Source: UBA2883 sp964017965 (lineage in GTDB: Bacteria; Cyanobacteriota; Vampirovibrionia; Gastranaerophilales; Gastranaerophilaceae). Taken from it: DNA of 64,000 nucleotides. Within the stretch, counting starts at the first letter, position 1, and each line of letters opens with the position of its first letter. The position numbers were made by a program, and so were the translations under genes. Shown in pieces: positions 58,998-64,000 of this stretch. The notes beneath the pieces were generated by a model. That model was not told the DNA's origin. It did no database searches and worked only from the letters and a program-made list of their open reading frames with translations. The stretch is from positions 62,001 to 126,000 of the forward strand of contig CAXHNV010000002.1 of assembly GCA_964017965.1 (NCBI GenBank). The letters are read 5' to 3'.

Positions 58998-59017
58998 TTT
59001 GATATAATGGTATCAAA
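58998..59017 (+). promoter_or_regulatory. -10 box inside an inverted repeat upstream of tRNA-Arg
   Basis: TATAAT (59003-59008) lies between the arms TTTGATA (58998-59004) and TATCAAA (59011-59017). No -35 box is visible at normal spacing. The tRNA starts at 59019. Confidence 0.5.
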
Positions 59018-59018
59018 T

Positions 59019-59092
59019 GTGCCCGTAGCTCAGTTGGATAGAGTGCAAGTTTCCGAAGCTTGAGGTCATGGGTTCGATTCCCGTCGGGCATA
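59019..59092 (+). tRNA. tRNA-Arg (anticodon CCG)
   Basis: Acceptor arms GTGCCCG (59019-59025) and CGGGCAT (59085-59091) pair, with discriminator A. The D arm lies in TAGCTCAGTTGGATAGAG, the anticodon loop is TTCCGAA giving CCG, and the T loop is TTCGATT between ATGGG and CCCGT. CCA is not encoded. miaB begins 21 nt downstream. Confidence 0.95.
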
Positions 59093-59112
59093 TATTATAG
59101 AAGGGAATTAAG

Positions 59113-60429
59113 ATGAAAAAAGTTTATATAGAAACACTGGGTTGTCAGATGAATAAATCAGATGCTGAACGTATGTTTGGTATGCTTGAGTATATGGGTT
59201 ATGAACAGACTTTAGAGCCAAAAGAAGCAGATATGCTTATTATAAATACTTGTTCTATCCGTCAGTTATCAGAGGATAAAGCATACAGTCAGATTGGGGT
59301 TTGGGGTAAATGGAAGAAAAACAAACCTGATTTAAAGATTGTGTTTTCAGGCTGTGTTGCCCAGCAGGTTCAACAGAAACTTTTTAGTCGTGCACCTTAT
59401 GTTGATTTAGTTATCGGAACTCAAAGATTATACGAGCTTCCGGAACTCGTTAAAAGAATTGAGGCAGGTGAGCGAGTATGTTCTTGTGAAGAAGTGCCTT
59501 ACGAAGAGGGTGAAATCCTTATTAACCGTACAAAAAGTGTTAATGCTTGGGTACCGATAATGGAAGGCTGTAATAACTTCTGTACGTATTGTATTGTGCC
59601 TTATACCAGAGGAAGAGAACGCTCCCGCGGGTTTGAAAACATTATGAACGAGATTAAAAAAGCGCTTTCTGAAGGGTTTAAAGAGATTACGCTTTTGGGT
59701 CAGAATGTTGACAGTTATAAAGGTGTTGATAAAGACGGGAATGAGATAAATCTGTCAGGATTGCTAAAGGCTATAAACGCTTTAGACGGCAAGTTTAGAA
59801 TAAGGTTTGTAACTTCTTATCCTACAGATATAACAGAAGAGTTGATTGATACTGTTATTGAGTGTGACAAGGTTTGTGAATATTTTCATATCCCAATGCA
59901 GTCAGGTGATGATTATGTCTTGAAGAAGATGAACAGAAGATATGATGTAGCGACTTATACAAAGATTTGTAACCATATCAGAACAATAGTTAAAGATGTT
60001 ACTATTACGAGTGATTTTATTGCAGGGTTCCCGGGTGAAACAGAAGAACAGTTCCAAAACACATTGAAAACTATGTTGGATTTAGAACTTGATTATTCTA
60101 ACACAGCTGCGTATTCTCCAAGAGAAAGAACAGTTGCAGCTAAATGGGTTGATAAATATATTCCTGAAGATGAAAAGACTGAACGTTTAGCGCGTTTGAA
60201 TGAAACAAACAGAGAATGTTGTGTTCTTTCTAACAAAAAATATATCGGTCGCGATATGGAAGTTCTTGTTGAGAAGTTTGAGCTCCGTGACGGTAAAGGT
60301 GTTATTTCGGGAAGAACCCGTAATAACAAAATGGTACACATACCTTGTGAAGAGGATAGGACGGGCGAATTTGTTAATGTGAAAATTAACGGTTCAAAGA
60401 CGTGGTATTTAACAGGTGAACTAATTTAG
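59113..60429 (+). CDS. miaB: tRNA-2-methylthio-N6-dimethylallyladenosine synthase
   Basis: A radical SAM methylthiotransferase of normal length (438 residues). It has the N-terminal UPF0004 domain with cysteines in ETLGCQMNKSDAE, NTCSIRQLSEDKA and FSGCVAQQ, the radical SAM motif EGCNNFCTYCIVPYTRGRERSR, and the C-terminal TRAM domain. IPMQSGDDYVLKKMNRRY is diagnostic of MiaB. It modifies position 37 of tRNAs reading UNN codons. An AAGGGAA site lies upstream. Confidence 0.95.
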   Translation: MKKVYIETLGCQMNKSDAERMFGMLEYMGYEQTLEPKEADMLIINTCSIRQLSEDKAYSQIGVWGKWKKNKPDLKIVFSGCVAQQVQQKLFSRAPYVDLVIGTQRLYELPELVKRIEAGERVCSCEEVPYEEGEILINRTKSVNAWVPIMEGCNNFCTYCIVPYTRGRERSRGFENIMNEIKKALSEGFKEITLLGQNVDSYKGVDKDGNEINLSGLLKAINALDGKFRIRFVTSYPTDITEELIDTVIECDKVCEYFHIPMQSGDDYVLKKMNRRYDVATYTKICNHIRTIVKDVTITSDFIAGFPGETEEQFQNTLKTMLDLELDYSNTAAYSPRERTVAAKWVDKYIPEDEKTERLARLNETNRECCVLSNKKYIGRDMEVLVEKFELRDGKGVISGRTRNNKMVHIPCEEDRTGEFVNVKINGSKTWYLTGELI

Positions 60430-60506
60430 GTTACAAACGTTAATATTTCAGCCAGGATTTTAAAATATGTTATACTATACTGAGGAGAGAGTGTAAATAT
60501 TTTAAA

Positions 60507-63491
60507 ATGATTTGTCCAAAGTGTAAAAAAGAAATAGATGATAACAGTGTGAAATGTCCTGAATGCGGGGCTAAAGTAGGACGTATTTGTCCTAATTGTA
60601 AGTCACACAATGTTATCAATGCGATGAAATGTAAGCATTGTAACTATGTTTTGTTGAAGACATGTTCTAACTGCGGAGCGACAAATACAGCTAAAGCATT
60701 GACTTGCAGACGCTGCGGAGCGGAATTTGATATAAAGAAAAAAACTTCTACAACACCTGTTCCTCAAGTGACAGCTGCAAGCGTACACGAAACTCTTGTT
60801 GAATCTATGCCTAAGTATGAAGCTATATATTCTACCCAACAAGCTGCTCAAGAAAAGATGAAAGACGCTATCTTGAATGATAACGTTAAGGTTATTGCTA
60901 TTTCAGGTGAGAGCGGAATCGGTAAGAATCTTGTTATTAAGTTTGTTGCGAAAGAACTTGAAAACAGCGGGCTGATTTGGATATCCGGTAAGTGCTCAAG
61001 TTCTACGAAGCTCACTCCTTTCGGGTTCTTTCAAGATTTGTTTTTGACACTGTTTAATCTCAATAACTTCTGTATTGATTTGAACGGGCTTAAAAACGAG
61101 TCGCTCAAATTCTTTAAACAAGAGTTTCCGGAATTAACGAATGATGAAATTACAGAGTTTATCAACTTCTTATACCCTGAAAAGTTTGGTGAGTTTAAAA
61201 ATATTCATACTAATAGAGAGCGAACTTTTGGGATATTGAAAAAAATATTCTATACAATCTCGTATAATATGAAGAGCGTAATTGTTGTGAATAACTTTGA
61301 TTATATTGATAATATGTCAAAGGAATTTATCAATGAACTGCTTTCTATACCGGAAGTGTTTATGAATACGACATTTATTCTGTCTTTTGCTGAGCCAAAA
61401 TCTGCAAGGGGTTGTATTTCTCATCCGATATTGAATGATAATTCGTTTGTAGATATTACTATTGCACCGTTTACGACAGATAAGCTTGCGCCAATGTTTG
61501 ACAAATACAAAAACATTGATTTGAATGTTGAACAAAGAAATCTTGTTACTAAATATGCTAAAGGTAACCCTGCCGCGTTTGAGCAGTATATCAATCTTGT
61601 TGCGGATAAGAAGCGTTTTGGATTACCGTTTTCAGTACCTCAAAAATTAGAAGATGTTGTTGCAGATAGAATCGGGTATTTAAAATCAGAAAATATCCTT
61701 GCTTATAAGGTTTTGATTGCACTGGTGCTTCTGGGACACAAATCTAATCCGGTTATTTTGAACACTTTCAATAATATTGATTTAGAGCAGTTGGATTCTA
61801 TTTTAGCGACTCTTGTTAACTTGAACTATATAATACAAGTAACAACTTCTACTTATGAATTTAAGAGCTTAGGTTTATGGAAGATTCTTCTTGAAAAGGT
61901 CAAGGAAGATTCGACTACTTATAAAGATGTTGCAGAACAGTTGTTTGTATTGTTGCAAAATTATAACTTATCATCTTTAAGCGTACTTAACCGTATTGCA
62001 AAAGATATGGCTTATACTCAGCAGTATTTGACTATTTGGACTACGATTGTCCAATTAGCGTCTTATATAGGGGACATTGATTTGTTTATCCTTGCTCAAA
62101 AACAAATCCTTGAGATTGTTGAAAACAATAAGATTAACGGTTCTGATACTATTAAGAAAAATATCTATGTCCAAAGTGGTAAGTTATTAGAAAAAATCAA
62201 TCCGTCTGAGGGCTTGGAATTCTTGACAAACGCTATTAAAACAGGACTTGTAGGAAAATATGAAGAGATAGAACTTCTTGGCTATATTGCGTCTTGTGCT
62301 ATGAAAACAGGAAACTACTATGGGGTATTGGAATGCGTTGATGATGTGCTGGACAAGTTAGATAATCCGCGCTCAATCGAGTATGCTCTTGTTAAATCAA
62401 GAAAATTAAGAGCATTAAATCAAATCGGAAATTTGGGTGAGGTTGTTAATCTTGCTGAAAACGAGCTTATTCCTATCATCGAAGATGCGTTATCTAAAAA
62501 GGCGTCTACATTTAAAATGGTTTCTGAATACGATGTGTTTGAAAGCTGGTTATCTGTGCTTTATGAACTTGTGAAAGCTCTTACAAGACAGGGTAACAGC
62601 AGGGCTTTTCGTGTTATCAATGAAGTGTTTAAGATTCTTGAAGCTAACAATATTCAGGACAAACAGTTCTCTTGTAATCTTCAATTAGAACTCGCGCTTG
62701 CAAACACTATCCGCGGTAATATCGCTATGTCTAATAAGATTCTTAATGATATCTTTGAAATCTATGAGAATTCGGATGTTATAAGTTCTTATGTAGTTTC
62801 AAGGTTGAATCTGATTAGTATTTTGAACAAGTTCTTTACGGATAGAGAAAAGATTGATGTAGATGAATTGTTCAAGATAGCGACATTTGCTGACAATATT
62901 GATGATAAGTTTACAAAGAACGTATCGAAACTGTTGTTAGGTAAGGTTGTATTAGACACTGTATCTGTTCAGAATGCAATAAGTATTTATACAAAACAGC
63001 TTGAATACTTTGCAGAGGAAAAGAACTCTATCGGTGTCTTGTTGGGTTGGTATTTAACTTCAGAAGCGACTGCGCTTGTTAATAAACAGCAAGCACTCGA
63101 TATCGCTCAAAAAGCCTTGGGTATCGCTCAAAAACCTGAAATTTGTAACCATTATTTTGCGCTATTATTCAATAAGTTGATTTGTAAGATTTATATTTCA
63201 AACAAAGACTTTGACTCAGCGCGTATCTATCTGGATAGAGCACTGACAATTGCAAAAGGTTATGAATTAAAGTATCAGTTGGCGAAACTTTATATAATGT
63301 CCGGCAACTGTTTAAAAGAAACTATTAAAACATCCGATGATGCAAAACAAGTTTTATTAGAGATGAATACGTTATTTAAGAAAGCTGAAGAGATAAACTC
63401 TGAACTTGATATAGCATCTCTTTCAAAAGATATTATGCAAAAGATGAACGAGCTTGACATGTTATGTAAAGCTTACGGTGTAAGTTTATAG
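60507..63491 (+). CDS. Zinc-ribbon, NTPase-like, TPR-containing regulator (degenerate Walker motifs)
   Basis: The 994-residue protein starts with three zinc ribbons (CxxC pairs at 3/6 and 17/20, 28/31 and 42/45, 53/56 and 67/70). A P-loop NTPase domain of the AAA/STAND type follows, with GESGIGKN (134-141) in place of GxxGxGK(S/T) and Walker B-like VIVVNNFDYID in place of an hhhhDE. The remainder (about 370-994) is helical and TPR-like, e.g. LEFLTNAIKTGLVGKYEEIELLGYIASCAMKTGNYYGVLECVDDVL. Zinc ribbons plus STAND ATPase plus TPRs suggest a signal-sensing scaffold, but the altered motifs suggest weak or no ATP hydrolysis. A purine-rich site lies rather far (about 17 nt) upstream of the ATG. Confidence 0.82.
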   Translation: MICPKCKKEIDDNSVKCPECGAKVGRICPNCKSHNVINAMKCKHCNYVLLKTCSNCGATNTAKALTCRRCGAEFDIKKKTSTTPVPQVTAASVHETLVESMPKYEAIYSTQQAAQEKMKDAILNDNVKVIAISGESGIGKNLVIKFVAKELENSGLIWISGKCSSSTKLTPFGFFQDLFLTLFNLNNFCIDLNGLKNESLKFFKQEFPELTNDEITEFINFLYPEKFGEFKNIHTNRERTFGILKKIFYTISYNMKSVIVVNNFDYIDNMSKEFINELLSIPEVFMNTTFILSFAEPKSARGCISHPILNDNSFVDITIAPFTTDKLAPMFDKYKNIDLNVEQRNLVTKYAKGNPAAFEQYINLVADKKRFGLPFSVPQKLEDVVADRIGYLKSENILAYKVLIALVLLGHKSNPVILNTFNNIDLEQLDSILATLVNLNYIIQVTTSTYEFKSLGLWKILLEKVKEDSTTYKDVAEQLFVLLQNYNLSSLSVLNRIAKDMAYTQQYLTIWTTIVQLASYIGDIDLFILAQKQILEIVENNKINGSDTIKKNIYVQSGKLLEKINPSEGLEFLTNAIKTGLVGKYEEIELLGYIASCAMKTGNYYGVLECVDDVLDKLDNPRSIEYALVKSRKLRALNQIGNLGEVVNLAENELIPIIEDALSKKASTFKMVSEYDVFESWLSVLYELVKALTRQGNSRAFRVINEVFKILEANNIQDKQFSCNLQLELALANTIRGNIAMSNKILNDIFEIYENSDVISSYVVSRLNLISILNKFFTDREKIDVDELFKIATFADNIDDKFTKNVSKLLLGKVVLDTVSVQNAISIYTKQLEYFAEEKNSIGVLLGWYLTSEATALVNKQQALDIAQKALGIAQKPEICNHYFALLFNKLICKIYISNKDFDSARIYLDRALTIAKGYELKYQLAKLYIMSGNCLKETIKTSDDAKQVLLEMNTLFKKAEEINSELDIASLSKDIMQKMNELDMLCKAYGVSL

Positions 63492-63506
63492 AATAGGGAT
63501 TTGGAT

Positions 63507-64000
63507 ATGAAAATAAGAAGAAGTATATATGTATTTTGCGGATTGTTATTATCTCTTGCACTTACAGTAGGAACTGTTAGTGCAAAATTATCAAAGTCAG
63601 CATATCAACTTTATCAAAAAGCTAATATGGCTGAGTGTAAAGGTAATATGGAAGAAGCAGTCAACCTTATAAATCAGGCGATTACAGCTAATACAGAAGA
63701 TGATGTTATGTTGTATACAAAGCTTGGCGGTTTGTATGTTAACCTTGAAAAATACGATGAAGCTTTAAATGTATACAAAAAAGCTGTTTCTCTCAGAGGT
63801 ACAGATGCGTTTTTGTATGTAAGCATGGGTAATATTTATCAGATTAAGGGTGATAATATAAATGCCCTTGTTTCTTATCAAAAGGCATTGGAATTATGTC
63901 CTGAATACAAATATAATTATTTGAATGTTGCAAATGTTGAGCTGGCGCTTAAGCATTATGTTGAAGCGGAAGATAACTATAAAAAGTTCTTAGAATCTTA
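63507..64000 (+). CDS. Exported TPR protein, 3'-truncated by window edge
   Basis: The ORF opens at 63507 with a signal peptide (MKIRRSIYVFCGLLLSLALTVGTVSA) and runs beyond the window. TPR units follow: YQLYQKANMAECKGNMEEAVNLINQAI, VMLYTKLGGLYVNLEKYDEALNVYKKAVSL and AFLYVSMGNIYQIKGDNINALVSYQKALEL. It is the second exported TPR protein of the window and follows the zinc-ribbon TPR gene by 15 nt, so the two are probably co-transcribed. Confidence 0.85.
   Translation, partial: MKIRRSIYVFCGLLLSLALTVGTVSAKLSKSAYQLYQKANMAECKGNMEEAVNLINQAITANTEDDVMLYTKLGGLYVNLEKYDEALNVYKKAVSLRGTDAFLYVSMGNIYQIKGDNINALVSYQKALELCPEYKYNYLNVANVELALKHYVEAEDNYKKFLES

Overview
The window is AT-rich DNA from a diderm (Gram-negative-type), flagellated bacterium using the standard bacterial code. 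Gene content suggests a non-photosynthetic relative of cyanobacteria (Melainabacteria/Vampirovibrionia, perhaps Gastranaerophilales). The reasons are cyanobacteria-like REC-LuxR regulators, a B12-binding-like radical SAM protein next to an RNase E/G, flagellar rod genes, an AMIN-type amidase, an MlaE permease, and an N-terminal NFKG/SFKS-type signature that I associate with that group. The taxonomic call is inference; no rRNA or ribosomal protein gene is present.

Layout. 1-5451: a co-directional run with an HD-GYP end, a secreted TPR protein, two response regulators, a pentapeptide-repeat protein, a reduced DnaJ and QueE. 5520-9219: nadB, nadC and a sensor kinase. 9248-11625 (minus): a large NFKG-tagged membrane protein and a 53-residue small gene. 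11829-19520: a 2563-residue Pmp-like autotransporter. 19507-32034: a compact aryl-polyene-type (APE) polyketide cluster. 32117-35327: a metallophosphatase and a TIM-barrel hydrolase-like protein. 35514-37769: flagellar rod genes including flgB and flgC. 37856-46843: two HTH regulators, mnmA, an SSB-tail protein, smpB, murI, amidase, winged helix and radical SAM protein. 46859-51524: RNase E/G, tRNA-Ile and two coiled-coil proteins. 51521-58906: MlaE, ilvE, glyQ, two permeases and a calpain-like protease. 59019-64000: tRNA-Arg, miaB, a zinc-ribbon NTPase-like TPR protein and the start of another TPR protein.

The most interesting locus is the APE-type cluster. It has two ketosynthases, a short chain-length-factor-like protein, a ketoreductase, two ACPs, one free and one fused dehydratase domain, an adenylating ligase fused to the latter, a thioesterase, two acyltransferases, a methyltransferase, its own phosphopantetheinyl transferase, a LolA-like carrier and an MMPL exporter. 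Its four transcription units start from two divergent start-codon pairs. Each pair lies inside a perfect palindrome (28 and 30 bp), with opposed -10-like hexamers ending exactly 6 nt before each ATG. This predicts symmetrical bidirectional promoters giving leaderless mRNAs. smpB shows a similar leaderless layout.

Other points: the autotransporter changes codon usage abruptly near its translocator end; MnmA lacks its second catalytic cysteine; the zinc-ribbon NTPase has degenerate Walker motifs; several convergent gene pairs overlap at their stop codons; and the PPTase and MMPL genes overlap tail to tail by 205 nt.
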